A program made the translations under genes and the position numbers. 25,296 nucleotides of DNA from Chara braunii (taxonomy: Eukaryota; Streptophyta; Charophyceae; Charales; Characeae). Below, piece by piece: positions 1-9,971 of the stretch (position 1 is its first letter; each line of letters begins with the position of its first letter). The stretch covers positions 3,206,239 through 3,231,534 of the forward strand of contig BFEA01000028.1 in the NCBI GenBank assembly GCA_003427395.1, read 5' to 3'. Under the pieces are notes generated by a model that saw only the letters and a program-made list of their open reading frames with translations, ran no database searches and was not told where the DNA came from.

Positions 1-62
<62 letters not shown>
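1..62. repeat. GA microsatellite
   Basis: An uninterrupted GA dinucleotide run starts at the window edge, so its true length is unknown. It is followed directly by CAGGTAAGTCTCC, which looks like a splice donor. The same 13 bases recur at about 3730, but no exon can be supported at either place. Confidence 0.97.
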
Positions 63-64
<2 letters not shown>

Positions 65-699
65 AGGTAAGTCTCCAACCTCGCGGCAGGCCTTACGCTA
101 CTTCCATTCATATGATGAGCAAAATCGAATGAATCTTCCGCTAGAACATGGAAATGTACATTGCCACACTTGTAGATTCAGTCCACCAACCCGCGGCTAG
201 ATCCCGTTCATAAAACCGCACCAACTGCAGCCTTCCGCCCGAGTGTTCCACACGATTGTTGCACAATCGCACTACCCAAACTCCAACCTCAGCCCGAACA
301 GTCGCCACCAGACTCGAAAGGGCACTCGGCTTTGTCCTCGTGGCCTGTGCCGGTTTGTGGGCCCACGGTCGGCACTAGTTTGGGCCCAGGCCCGCCACCC
401 AAAGTCCCTAACCTGGAGACCAGGTCTAGCTGCAGCGTCACGCGAGACCCGACGTTTCCTTTAGCAGTATGTAGATGTATTTGCTATGTTGTCATGGTTG
501 ACGACCTGGTTCTAAATGTCTGTCTATGTCTCATTTACTCCTAGTTCTTCTTTGGTATGATATTCGCTTCCTAACTACTTTGTTATTGATCCGTTGTCCA
601 GGGTGCCCCTTCCCCATCTGAAGCATCTGTGTTTTGATTTGCACTATCCCATTCCTGGAACTTCAGAAATTTGTTTTTTTGTTTTAGCTATCTTCTTGC
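63..699. other. intergenic, nothing recognised
   Basis: No coding pattern, RNA gene or recognisable repeat is seen here. Short open frames exist on both strands but have no family motifs and overlap one another. The far end (about 540-700) is pyrimidine-rich on the plus strand and may be further decayed tail of the LINE fragment beside it. Confidence 0.5.
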
Positions 700-1594
700 C
701 TAACAGCAACTTTTCTTCGAAGGATTTTTGGCTAGTCTCTCTTTTTTTTGTGTCTGTTAATTCTTCTTGTTTCCTTAGCTCCCTTTTCCATTGTGCCCTG
801 ATTTTCGTTTCTACGATATCCTCCGTCTCCTTCCATGCCTCTTCGCTGCTTGTTATCTGGTTGTTGAGTATTCACTTGCATCTAGATTTCCGCATCACCC
901 ATAGTGCTGCTCCTCGCAGCAAATCAGCTACGGTCGTTTCTTCCTCTTCCACCTTTCTTTCTTTGTCTCTTGCTGAGATTAGGTAGTTTGCTTGCGTTGG
1001 GAATGGATTTGGAGAAATCTTGGATCAAGCTTATTTGACTGCTTCCAATATTTTGTCAGCGTGGGGGCATTCTATCAGGCAATGTACGAGTGATTCTACC
1101 TTGCTACCCTCACACATTTTGCAGAGGGCGGACTGTTCTGTTCGTTGGTCAGCTTTTCTTCGTCTATCCAGCCACTCATTGACTGGGACAGCCCAATATA
1201 GTATCAGCCATTATAGGCTTCTAAATCTAGTGGGATTTATCCCGCTATAGTATTCCCCTCCGATCCTAGAGGGCCAACCATGTTCCTCCCCTAGGTGTTT
1301 GATCCATCTTTCTGATATAACCGGGTGAGGATCTGCTATCTTGTCCCTTATTTTGTACCCTATTTTCACTGCGTAGTCTTGCAAATTGACTAACTTTTTT
1401 GCACTGCCACTACCCAATCCGACGTACCCCCATTCTGCCAAGTCTACTTCCAAATCCCTAATGTCGTTCTCCGGTCTAAATAATATCACTTTCTCAGAAA
1501 TTATTTCTCTAGTTGATGGTCCTCCTTTTTCTTTCCGTCTCCATGTTCTTACTTTTCTCATCTTTTCGAGGTTGAATTCCAAAGTTTCTCCCCG
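700..1594 (-). pseudogene. LINE ORF2 C-terminal fragment (zf-RVT), decayed
   Basis: This is the C-terminal part of a non-LTR retrotransposon polyprotein, downstream of the reverse transcriptase. Reading on the minus strand from about 1594, a frame runs to a TAA at about 1212 and continues in the same frame into a zf-RVT zinc-knuckle region. That region has a VNEWLDRR segment, a CKMC pair (C-x2-C) and an H-x4-C. It aligns with the same region of the LINE at 13452-15005: SLQW there, SL-stop-W here. Farther on, a second stop follows RGAALWVMRKSRCK, at the place where the other LINE has RRAVMWALWRKRC. Both stops fit single C-to-T changes. No RT motifs are present, so the copy is truncated and dead. 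The lower end is approximate because homology fades into pyrimidine-rich DNA. Confidence 0.75.
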
Positions 1595-2168
1595 TGTGCG
1601 CGTGCACTGTCTGCATCGTGTTGTTCCACATAACCGTCCTCATCATACATAGCATCAGGTTAGCCAGGTTACTCCTTTCCGCCTCCGCCGGTGTCGGATC
1701 CGCCTGCTCGTCCGTAGGCACAAAGGTCATGCCTTGGAGTAGTACTGTCCACTGACTCTCATTCTGAATCAAGGACTCAGCGCTGGCGGCGTTCCGCTTG
1801 TCTCGAGCCGTTGCGTCAGCCTCAGCAGTCCGCTGAGCTTGGGCTGCCGCCTCATTGGCAAGCCTCTGACATTCTGCTTCTGCTGCCTCTTGCTGTGCCT
1901 TTGCTGTGGCGACGGCATCTGTGAATGCCTGCACCCGCTGAAGGTAAGCTGCCAAAGTCTCATGGTCCCCTTGGACCAGACAGGCGGGGAGGATCCCTGC
2001 GGTGACCGGTACTGCAGCTGCTGCATTGGTACTGGATGCCACTGGAGTCGTTCTCCTGCTGAGTCGTTGTTGCTGATACTTGGGCCGTGGAGGCAGCACA
2101 GAGTGGCTACGAACTGCGATCCTGGCACTGCGTTGTGTAAGTGGCCCGGTGTCCTGTTCCGTCGACAT
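1595..2168 (-). pseudogene. Ty3/gypsy gag N-terminal fragment
   Basis: Gag forms the particle that packages a retrotransposon RNA. I chose the start at 2168 (MSTEQDTGPLTQ) because the open frame upstream of it, to 2270, is a proline/cysteine-rich stretch that looks non-coding. The protein has a basic, low-complexity N-terminus, then an alanine/glutamate-rich helical segment (about residues 70-130, AEAECQRLANEAA) likely to form a coiled coil. A block ending in ESQWTVLLQGM and LANLMLCMMRTVMWNN follows, as is common in gag proteins of this chromovirus-like group. There is no CCHC knuckle or protease: at about 1595 the frame runs into LINE-derived sequence in the same direction. This is a truncated chimera. 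Family assignment rests on pattern resemblance, without a search. Confidence 0.6.
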
Positions 2169-2299
2169 CAGCACGGGCTGACGTGGTACTCGGAAATCTC
2201 GGTGGTCACAGACACAGGGGGAGGGGGGGTGGCAGGGAGGGTGGGAACAGGGGTAGAACAGATCAAACAATCAACATACAGTCCCCTGTCCCAATGTGG

Positions 2300-3240
2300 A
2301 CTGGACTCCTAATCAAAAGAAAAAGGTGATCTTTTCCCCCCGAACAATTTAATTTCGAAAATAATAAATAAATAATAAAGAGTAAGACTAAATAATGATT
2401 TAAAATACGAAATTTAAATTGTCGGCAGATCAGGTGTCCGTTGAGATCACCTTTGGTCCGGGAGTTCACCTTTGTTAGTGAACTACCCGGAAGTTGCAGT
2501 TCTGGGGGTAAACGATTTCGGACAGTCTGCCAAATGAAAAAAAAAATCGGACAATTAGGAAAAAGGAAAAACACTCGAATTTTCAAAAATAACGTGAAAT
2601 TTCAGGAATTTCAACCTAAAATAGTCCGATTTTCAGAAGGCCGAAGTCCGCTTTCGGAATTTTCAACAATTAAGGGGGGGGGGGGAATTCGCGAAAATTT
2701 CGGACCTGAACCCTAATTTTCCGCGATTTCGTAGAATTTCCGATTTATGGTTCCAGAAACCGCGAATTTTCTCCGAATGCGGAAAACCGAAAAATTATCG
2801 CAATCCTAATTCAATACCAAATAGAATACCGAATTAAAAATAGAATTTTGAAACTTGAATCTTCGATAGCAATGCAGAACTAATTCGGAAAAAGACAAAT
2901 GCTAATTAACCAGTCGATTCCCTAATCAGAATTACCCTGCGAGCAGATCCACTTAATTGGTCTGCTCCGGTACCAAACTGTTGCATACTAGTCAATGCAT
3001 TCACCAAGTATGGGCAGAACCAAAGATCAAGCAATATAGGATGAGCATATATGCAGCAGAAGTCTGAGATATGGACTGACTCACATAGACTGAACCCACC
3101 TAGACATCACTCAACCCACAAACAATCGTGAGATGGTGGGGTCTGAAGCCATACATAGACAATGCTTCAGCACCGTACACCCATACACAGATGAATGGTG
3201 GGAGGAGAGACGATGGAGGCGGGAGGAGAGACAATGGAGG
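2300..3240. other. AT-rich cryptically simple DNA
   Basis: There is no gene. About 2400-2880 is built from shuffled short words such as AATTTTC, CGGAATTTTC and GAATACC, including a G9-type run at about 2676. This is slippage-type quasi-repeat rather than coding sequence. About 2880-3240 shows nothing recognisable. Confidence 0.6.
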
Positions 3241-3244
3241 TGGG

Positions 3245-3450
3245 AGATAGGGACAGCGCCAGATGTCACCGAAATAGAATCCCGAATGTCACTGATATAG
3301 TAGCCCAAAATGTCACCGAACAAATCAGAATGTTGTAGACATTAGTCACCAATGTCGGACGTACAGAATCCTAATGTAACCGATGTCCGATCTGTGATGC
3401 CGCCATGTATCAATCCCAAATATCTCCAATGTCTCGAATCCGGCAAGTAT
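3245..3450. repeat. degenerate short tandem repeat (AATGTCACCGA-like)
   Basis: The words GATGTCACCGAAATAGAATC, AATGTCACTGATATAG, AATGTCACCGAACAAATC, CAATGTCGGACG and GATGTCCGATC recur roughly every 25-35 bases. The repeat is degenerate and has no coding pattern. Confidence 0.55.
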
Positions 3451-3516
3451 CACATCTTCCTACCACCGAAGTCCAATCACTGATCTCTGTCCATCTCGTA
3501 CCCAAAGTCTCTCATC

Positions 3517-3602
3517 TGAAGAAGAGGAAGAAGAAGAAGAAGGAGAAGAGGAAGAGGAGGAAGAAGGAGAAGAAGAAGGAGAAGAAGAAGAAGAAGAAGA
3601 CC
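3517..3602. repeat. purine tract (GAA/GGA)n
   Basis: The plus strand is essentially all purine here, made of GAA, GGA and GAG triplets. It is a pure purine/pyrimidine mirror-type tract. The Lys/Arg-rich and Ser-rich open frames it creates on the two strands are artefacts of the repeat. Confidence 0.9.
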
Positions 3603-5070
3603 TGAGAGGGGCAGAGCATCGGTGGAGATGGCGAGGAGCCCTAGGCCCTACCTGATGATGAAAGGTGGAGCCTTGGCTGCTGTTGGAGATGGCTGTGCCA
3701 CTGGGAGCTATGGCACTCGCGGTGGCTGTCAGGTAAGTCTCCCTCCTCGCTCTCTCTCTCTCTCTCCACAGCCAGCACAACACCTAGCGCTGCTGTCTAG
3801 CGCTGCGCTGGAACAGAAATAGCGCAGCGTTTCGCTCCTCAGTGCTGCCGCACTCTCCTCCTGGAAATGGCTGCTCGCTGGGCCTAAACACCGGCCGGCG
3901 GCCAGTTCGGCCTCTGCCTCCGAAGGTGGCCTCCGATCTGAACCGTCGGATCTATCGTCCGATCCGTGGTTCAGATCGGACCGGTTTTCGGGAACACAGG
4001 CTGCCTAAATGGCGGCCTGGTCCAAACGAAAAACGTTTGGCCATTTCCCGCCCAGGGCCTGCGGCTGCAGGGCCTGGTCTGGAACTGGTTGCGCAAGGCC
4101 AAAGGGGCGGCCTAAAAAGGTCCGGCCTTTGGGCCGGCCTGGCCTGGACTATCGCGTCCAGGCCCTCGGAACCCCTCAGCCTAGTCATCGGGCCTGAAAG
4201 GGCCCGTGTGGAATGCAGTATGTAACAGGTTGACTAGAAGCAGAGAATGTGTGGGCGCGCAATTTTGAGGCGCACGTGATGTTTTCTTGTTGATATTATA
4301 GAGCCTACGTTTTCGAGCCAACTTCTGGATTTTTATCAAACTAGGACTCAGTGTTTTCTTTCTGTTGTTATGACCATGACATGCGTGCGCTCATATGGAA
4401 GACGACATTGGCAGTAGTGTTGCGTTTGGGCAGCGGTTGGAGTGTGCAAGGGAATAGAACGTGGCCGCGGCCGCCACGCGGTACGTGCGGGGCTTGACGG
4501 CCGTGGGTTGGTCGGTAGGTCGAGAGAGTGAGATTGGAGCACTTAGCAGCCTCTTCACTAGTGCTAGACTCAGCCTTGGGCCTGGCACTATTGGTTACGA
4601 TGTCGACTTTCACACCAGGGATTCAGAGATCGAGGCCAACGGACGACGACGGAGGAGTAACGGAGCAACATGAAGGGACCAAGCGGTTGAGGGCCCGCCG
4701 AGGCTATCCCCCTTGGTTTTACTATTTGCGAAGCCCACAGGTCCGATTGGTAGGACCGATGGGGTGTTAACGACTCCCCCTCCCCCTAAGTACCGCTTTC
4801 CATGCCCCATTTTTATTTTTATTCTCTCTTTAGCGCACAACATCAGTACTGTTACCTGGATTGCATTGGGGCTAACGGGCTTAGTCCAGTTGGTATACCC
4901 ACGAACCGTAAAGTAATAGATTCTAATTTGAAGCTCACTTCAAGCAGACAAGTGAAATGCTACGGTTCTGAATTATCTTGGGCCAGCCAGTTCAAAAATG
5001 ATATCTTAAAAAAGCCACTACCTGTGGCATAGTCCTGCGGGACATCTGATGAAATAGGATCGATACCCTG
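3603..5070. other. no gene seen; GC-rich palindromic patch at 3885-4210
   Basis: No protein family was recognised. A GC-rich patch at about 3885-4210 is made of shuffled GGCC, CCGGCC and GGCCTG words with many small palindromes (for example AAACGAAAAACGTTT and GGCCTTTGGGCC). This resembles patches at about 12600, 21090 and 23260. A CAG/GTAAGT donor-like site lies at about 3730. The remainder (4210-5070) shows nothing recognisable. Confidence 0.5.
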
Positions 5071-5992
5071 TGAAATCAGACTCGCTTTCATTCACACTCT
5101 CATGCATGCAAACAGGTGCGCAGCAAACTGGCGACAAGCGCCCACTCAGAACTCAGAGATATGGTAACCGGGAAGACAGTTCAGATTCAAGTTCACTTCG
5201 ATGGCTATGGCGACTCAGCGCCCACACAACTCACTGTTCGCATACACAGGATCACCCTGGATATCCCACACGCGATACTCTGAACACATACACACACACA
5301 CACTGAACTCTACTACAGCTATGGCGGCTATGGCCGCTACTACCCTATCGCTATGGCTACACTCCTCTCTCGCCCACTTCGTCCTCGGGATTCACTGCAG
5401 ACCACCTCGCACAAGTCGCTTGTGGCAGCGCTTCCGCATGGCTCACGCAGGAATGAATGAATGACTGGGCGCTGCCTCTTGATTTATACTTCTGCAGCTC
5501 GTTGGTCTGGCCCTTTCCCATGCCCGAAGTGCACACAGTCCCATGCGGTACTTGCTTGACTGGACCAGGACTGACTGGGGACTGCGACTGTTGACTCAGC
5601 ACGGGTAGACTCCACCACTTGCCCACTTGCCTCAGCCTAAACGTGGGCAACTTCGAAAGGCCACTACTGGGACCTTCTGAAAGGTCGTAGGATTGGCCTT
5701 TCGATACTGTAGCAGCTACCACCTTGACCTTTCTGGACTGTAGCAGCTACGTGACCCTTCAAGACAGCTACAACTACGACTGCTAGACCTGACTGGGACT
5801 CCTACTCAACAGGTCTACAGATCGAACTCCTGCTACCTCTGGACCCTACGACAGTCTACCACTGTTACAAATACACAGGTCACGGGTTCAACTCTAGGGG
5901 TCGACACAGATACCGTACACAGGTAAGGTGGGGGCTTGGGATCGAGCCCTGGGATCTGGATCAGCTACTGCGAATTGGTGAATACCGTTTCA
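5071..5992 (-). mobile_element. Ty3/gypsy 3' LTR
   Basis: The LTR reads TGAAAC...GATTTCA on the minus strand, so it has the usual TG/CA ends with short inverted termini. It lies directly downstream (on the minus strand) of the integrase-chromodomain reading frame and a purine-rich tract, as a 3' LTR should. A second copy with the same ends, similar sequence along its length and similar size (942 versus 922 bp) is at 21217-22158. Shared internal blocks include AATCAGACTCGCT near one end and GAATACCGTTTCA at the other. The partner 5' LTR of this element is not in the window. Confidence 0.85.
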
Positions 5993-6004
5993 CTCCCGCC
6001 GGCC
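5993..6004 (-). promoter_or_regulatory. candidate polypurine tract
   Basis: On the minus strand the bases just upstream of the LTR read GGCGGGAG and abut the TG end. A purine run at this place is where plus-strand DNA synthesis is primed in LTR retrotransposons. It is short and not pure, so the call rests mainly on position. Confidence 0.4.
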
Positions 6005-6030
6005 TAAATTCGAGGTCCTCCGAGAATAAC

Positions 6031-7105
6031 TTAGTCTAGGGCAGGACCTTTACCTCTCAGATCTCTCTCATAGGCTCTAACTATATCGGGAGCTGTCTCT
6101 ATAAGTTCTGCTGTAGTGAACCAGCGGTCATCCTCCGGTTCCTGGTAAGCAAACCGGACCTTATACTGCTTTTGTGGACGACCTCTGCCCCTGTTTTGAA
6201 CACATCTTCACCTACAATGCCGTCAATGTCATATCTTCCGTCCATGTCTGGAGGGATCATGGACCGTCTAGATGGAAACTGTTGACTTGTGACACACGGC
6301 AGCAACTTTGATGTGTGAAACACAGGGTAGGTGTGGAGGTGTGCTGGGATCTCTATAGTATAGGACGGCCCATCCTCTCTGCCCTTAACTTCTAGAATTG
6401 GCCACGGTCCTCTATACGCGGGCAGTAACTTCTGTGAGATGTTTTCCTCAGGAGCAAACTCTTTAGACTTTACCCAGACCAAGTCGCCTACTTGGAACTG
6501 TGACGGGCGACGGTGCTTATTAGCCTGTTCTATCATTCGGTGTTGGGCCTTCCTGAGGTTCTCAACAACATTGGCTATCTCTTTCTCGTGCTGTATCGCG
6601 AACTCCCTAGTACCGGGCGGTAGCCTGTGAATCTGATCCCGGTTAAGTCCCTCAAACGGGCTACGTGGTCTAAAGGACTTGTGCAACCCGTTGGGAGTGC
6701 CACAAGTGGACAAATGCACGTTGTTATTGTATGTGTTGGCTACCTTGGGTAACATCTCGTCCCAGTTAATCTGATTAGGTCTAATGTACATGCGCAACAC
6801 TTGTTGCAGGATCTTATTCATTTGCTCTGTCTGACCGTTAATCTCTGGATGGCGGCCAGATGACATCAGCAACTTGGATCCATAGACTCTCATCAGTTCC
6901 TGCCAGTTCTGGCTAGTGAAGCAAGTATCTCTATCACTAACAATAGACAATGGGACGCCATGCTCGCTAACCCAAAAATCGAAAAATTTCAGAATAACTA
7001 ACTTTGTACGCGCCTCTGCAGGCAAAGGAACAAAAATAGCATACTTGCTAAATCTATCGACTACAACCATGACTTGGCTCTTGCCGTGCCTACTCTTGAC
7101 ACCGA
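6031..7105 (-). pseudogene. Ty3/gypsy integrase with C-terminal chromodomain, frameshifted
   Basis: This is the DDE integrase that inserts retrotransposon cDNA into the genome. Numbering from 7169, the catalytic residues are D38 (VVVDRFSKYA), D79 (IVSDRD) and E115 (NGQTE). D79 and E115 are 35 residues apart, the expected D35E spacing. A GPWPILEV and HPVFHTSKL-type C-terminal region follows (here TYPVFHTSKLLPC). A chromodomain begins at YDIDGIVGEDV. At about 6190 the frame breaks: the rest of the chromodomain (KQYKVRFAYQEPEDDRWFT) continues in another frame to a TAA at 6031, so a one-base-class indel disables the copy. The N-terminal zinc-binding HHCC region, RNase H and RT are missing. The coding homology starts only around 7105, where it abuts a fragment of element X. 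The LTR and polypurine tract follow on the minus strand. Confidence 0.88.
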
Positions 7106-7199
7106 TGTCGAGCACATTGGTCCGGCACCGCACAAGGCAGCGCGGGACCCTCCCGACCGCGTCACGCAAGAGTTAGTCTAAATCCTCGTCGCGAATTGC
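7106..7199 (-). repeat. element X terminal fragment
   Basis: On the minus strand this matches the end of element X at 11456-11547 and, less closely, 19440-19530. It shares GCGACGA, then TGCGTGACGCGGTCGGGAGG, GTGCGGTGCCGGACC and the terminus GTGCTCGACA. It lies in inverted orientation relative to copy A. The terminus meets the integrase homology with no gap, so either element X inserted here or recombination joined them. Confidence 0.7.
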
Positions 7200-7960
7200 A
7201 CAACCAGATACGGGATATTTCGAACAAGTGAGCATTGAGAAAGGGGCTGCGGGCATGGTTAGTTTCCAACTTTCCGATGTGTTATTCCTCTCACCAGCCT
7301 GCGTGCGAGGGGAGACCAGTTGTGAGAATGCACATTTAGTTGTTGGCGAGTGCACCAGTCGTCCATCCGTACAAGGTGGATGGAGGTCAACGGTCAATGG
7401 TGTGGCTTCAGTTTGACCAGAGTTGTTGTGCGCTTTGGCCATCATTGCGGGGCCCTCAGGCGCGTGAAGAAAACAAGGCCCTCTCCTGGGAGTTGAGTCA
7501 GTCCCCCTCTTGTATCTCGAGCGTCTGAAACCCCTTATCTTCTGCCTTTCTTACTCTAAGTCTAGTCCTGATCTGAGAGGAAGACGGCAGGCGGGATTGC
7601 AACCCGTAGGACCGCAGCAAGACTCTGTGGGGAGTCGACCCACCGATTGCGGGAGCTCTGTCGGAGCTCAGGAGGAGTTATGGAGGCAGGGAATTGAAAG
7701 GTAATCATTGCTTCCCTTCTATAAACCAGTTATAACCCTTATCTATATTCCTTGTTATACTTTGACTGAATATACTGCATGCCCCTTCACTTTGACTTTA
7801 CGTTTGGCTTTCAGGACACAACTAGACCAAGTAAAGGAATGTGTGTGCACTTTTAAGTTTTTGTTTATTGGTTGCGTGAAAGCAGATTGTGAAAAAGGGG
7901 TTTGCATCTGGGGGAAGGTTGGGAAGAAGGCAGTTTTGCATAAAGTTTGACTGGGTCATT
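7200..7960. other. no gene recognised
   Basis: The open frames here (for example 7173-7445 minus and 7708-7950 plus) have no motifs I recognise. A self-complementary segment with two copies of GAGCTC lies at about 7650, and a GACTC/GAGTC pair at about 7621-7638. The stretch may be the 5' part of element X copy A, but there is no second copy to confirm that. Confidence 0.4.
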
Positions 7961-7964
7961 AAGG

Positions 7965-8847
7965 CTGGGAAGTCCCCATAAGTTTGGGGAGACCCAGTGC
8001 TGTGGTTTTTGGATTTGTTTGGAGCATCAGACCATTCCATAAGTTTGGGTGGTCTATTTGCTCTGGAGGCTGGGAAGTCCCCATAAGTTTGGGGAGCCCC
8101 AGTGTTGTGGAACTGCATGGAGAGTCAGACCATTCTATACGTTTTGGTGGTCTGGTTGCTCTGACTTGCGAGGGTTTAACTGTGATTTACTTTTCAAGAG
8201 CCAAGCATATTCTGTAAGTTTAGGTGGCTTGGTTGCCTTGTTTACTTTGGGTTTCTTTTCTGTTTATTTGGTTCTGAACGAGGAGGTCTGGGCCATTCTA
8301 TAAGTTTAGGTGGTTCAGCCTCTTCTTGCTTTTATTTCTGAGGGAGTAACTTTGGCAGAGGACAAGGCCATTCCATAAGTTTGGGTGACCTTGACCCCAT
8401 GTCGCGCACAGATTGGATTAGAAAGCAATGAACCAGGCAGAGAGTCAGACTATTCTATAAGTTTAGGTAGTCTGACCCAATGCCTCGCACATGCTGGAAC
8501 CCAAAGGGTATAATTTGGTTATACTTTATTACTATCTTTTTTAAGAACAAGCCAGTCAGACTACTCTTATAAGTTTAGGTAGTCTGACTATAGTTTATCA
8601 CAATCTGAAGAGAGTATAACTAAGAGTATAACTGAGGGTAACTTGGGCCGACTGAGCATTGTTTCTAAGACGAATGGCTATTAAACTCAGTTGAGAGAGA
8701 TACATACAACCTGGCTATTAAACAGTTCAGGGCAACTAGAATGGCCTAGTTATATGCCCAAAAGAAGAGAGAAGTAGTCATGCCCTCTGATCCGTGTATA
8801 CTCAATGGCTGGGTCAAGCATGTCCCATAAGTTGGGGTGGCCTGACT
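7965..8847. repeat. array of ten short hairpins with a conserved loop (element X)
   Basis: Ten inverted repeats share a loop close to CATAAGTTTGGG or CTATAAGTTTAGG while their arms differ. They lie at 7965-7997, 8029-8055, 8070-8102, 8126-8154, 8201-8232, 8288-8318, 8363-8393, 8444-8476, 8555-8588 and 8814-8847. Example arms are AGACCA/TGGTCT, CAGACCA/TGGTCTG, CCAAGC/GCTTGG, CTGGGCCA/TGGTTCAG (two G-U pairs) and GTCAGACTA/TAGTCTGAC (perfect 9 bp, twice). Most spacings are 45-105 bp, and the last is wider. The arms change on both sides together, keeping pairing. No open reading frame explains this conservation. Confidence 0.9.
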
Positions 8848-9127
8848 TTACGCCTTATGTAAGCTGGGTATAAAGGGCTAAATCATTGAGAGAGTATGAA
8901 CTATTGTTTGTCCAGGTTGACTTGGGATGGTGAGAGTACTTACCTTTGAGGTTTGGCCTGCATGTGACTGAGTGAGGCTACTACTTAGTCTGAGTTTCAG
9001 TTTGATAGGTAGTTTTAGTTGCTCACCACGTGCTAGAGTCGTAGGAGTTAGTTTCAATTCCTGCATTTTCTGAGCTAAGTTTTTTTACTTAGGTCAATTT
9101 CTGCATTTTCTGGGATCCTTTATTATA

Positions 9128-9700
9128 CTTGGTCTTGTATAAATCTTGGTAAGTCACTTTCTCTACGGGAAGCGCTGCCGAAATTTATACAAAACCAAGG
9201 AGTTAGTCAGACTTTGTTTTTTTCAGGGTCCAGTTTTTCTGACTCTTTGGCTTAGTAAAAATCTGGAAAGCCTCCTTTTCTAAACGGAGTGTTGCCCAAA
9301 CTTTTACTAATTCAGGGAGTTAGACAAAATTAGACATTGAAAGTCATTTTAGATTATGAACTTAGCTTTGTATAAATCTTGGAATAACACTTTATCTACG
9401 GGAAGCGCTGCTAAAATTTCTACAAAACTAAGGAGTTGGTTGAATTTTGTCTTAGTTGAACTAAGGTTTTATATCTGAGTTCAGATCTGACTTAGTATAA
9501 ATCTGGGAAGTCTACCTTTCTAAAGGAAGTGCTGCCCAAATTTTTACTACTTCAGGGAGTTAGACGAAATTTGACTTTGGAAAGTCAGAGACTATTTCTG
9601 TGTTCGTATTCGGGCTGATATAAATTCTGGAAAGACACTTTTCCTACAGAAAGCGCTGCCGAAATTTTCTTAGTTTAAGAGGAGATATAATATATTTTGA
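9128..9700. repeat. five tandem long nested hairpins, period about 120 bp (element X)
   Basis: Units start near 9128, 9244, 9361, 9486 and 9608. Unit 1 has arms CTTGGTCTTGTATAAAT (9128-9144) and ATTTATACAAAACCAAG (9183-9199), 16 of 17 positions paired. Unit 3 has CTTAGCTTTGTATAAAT and ATTTCTACAAAACTAAG, and unit 2 has TTAGTAAAA/TTTTACTAA. The loop contains a small inner stem (for example CCTTTCTAAAGG in unit 4) followed by GCGCTGCC or GTGCTGCC. Units 1 and 3 resemble each other, as do 2 and 4, suggesting dimer-wise amplification. Copy B retains the last units at 12741-12951. Confidence 0.85.
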
Positions 9701-9933
9701 CAGGTAGCGATTCTGGCGGCCCACTCTGTATAGAGGAGATTCTATCAGGATCTACCTTTCTTTGAGCACTGTCTTAGAGGTAGGCTCAGGCTTAGCTTAT
9801 AGGAAGATTTTTGAGTGAGAATGCGTTATGGAGTTGTATTCTCCATACACTTATGATTTAACTTGCGGGTTGACCTGTCTTGTGTTACAGGTCTTCTTGA
9901 TCGTTTCATTCACGATTTGGGCTAGATTCAGCC

Positions 9934-9971
9934 TGATCCTACGAGGATCACCTTCAGTTATCGCTGATAAC
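9934..9971. repeat. paired conserved hairpins (element X copy A)
   Basis: TGATCC/GGATCA (9934-9950, 6 bp stem) and GTTATC/GATAAC (9957-9971) stand side by side. In copy B the second is CTGTTATC/GATAACAG (17793-17811, perfect 8 bp). The block lies in the conserved segment shared by copies A and B. Confidence 0.7.

Noticed and set aside
1839-2312. 157-residue plus-strand Cys-rich frame
   Set aside because: Exactly opposite the gag frame, which has recognisable family character.
3460-3783. Ser-rich minus-strand and Lys-rich plus-strand frames
   Set aside because: They arise from the GAA/GGA purine tract and have no other features.
3622-3822. Short first exon ending in CAG/GTAAGT at about 3730
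   Set aside because: A donor-like site alone, beside a purine tract, is not enough; no downstream exon or family match.
7965-8847. Regularly spaced repeats resembling a CRISPR array
   Set aside because: The conserved part is a loop inside hairpins whose arms vary in pairs, spacing is irregular (45 to over 200 bp), and the genome context is eukaryotic.
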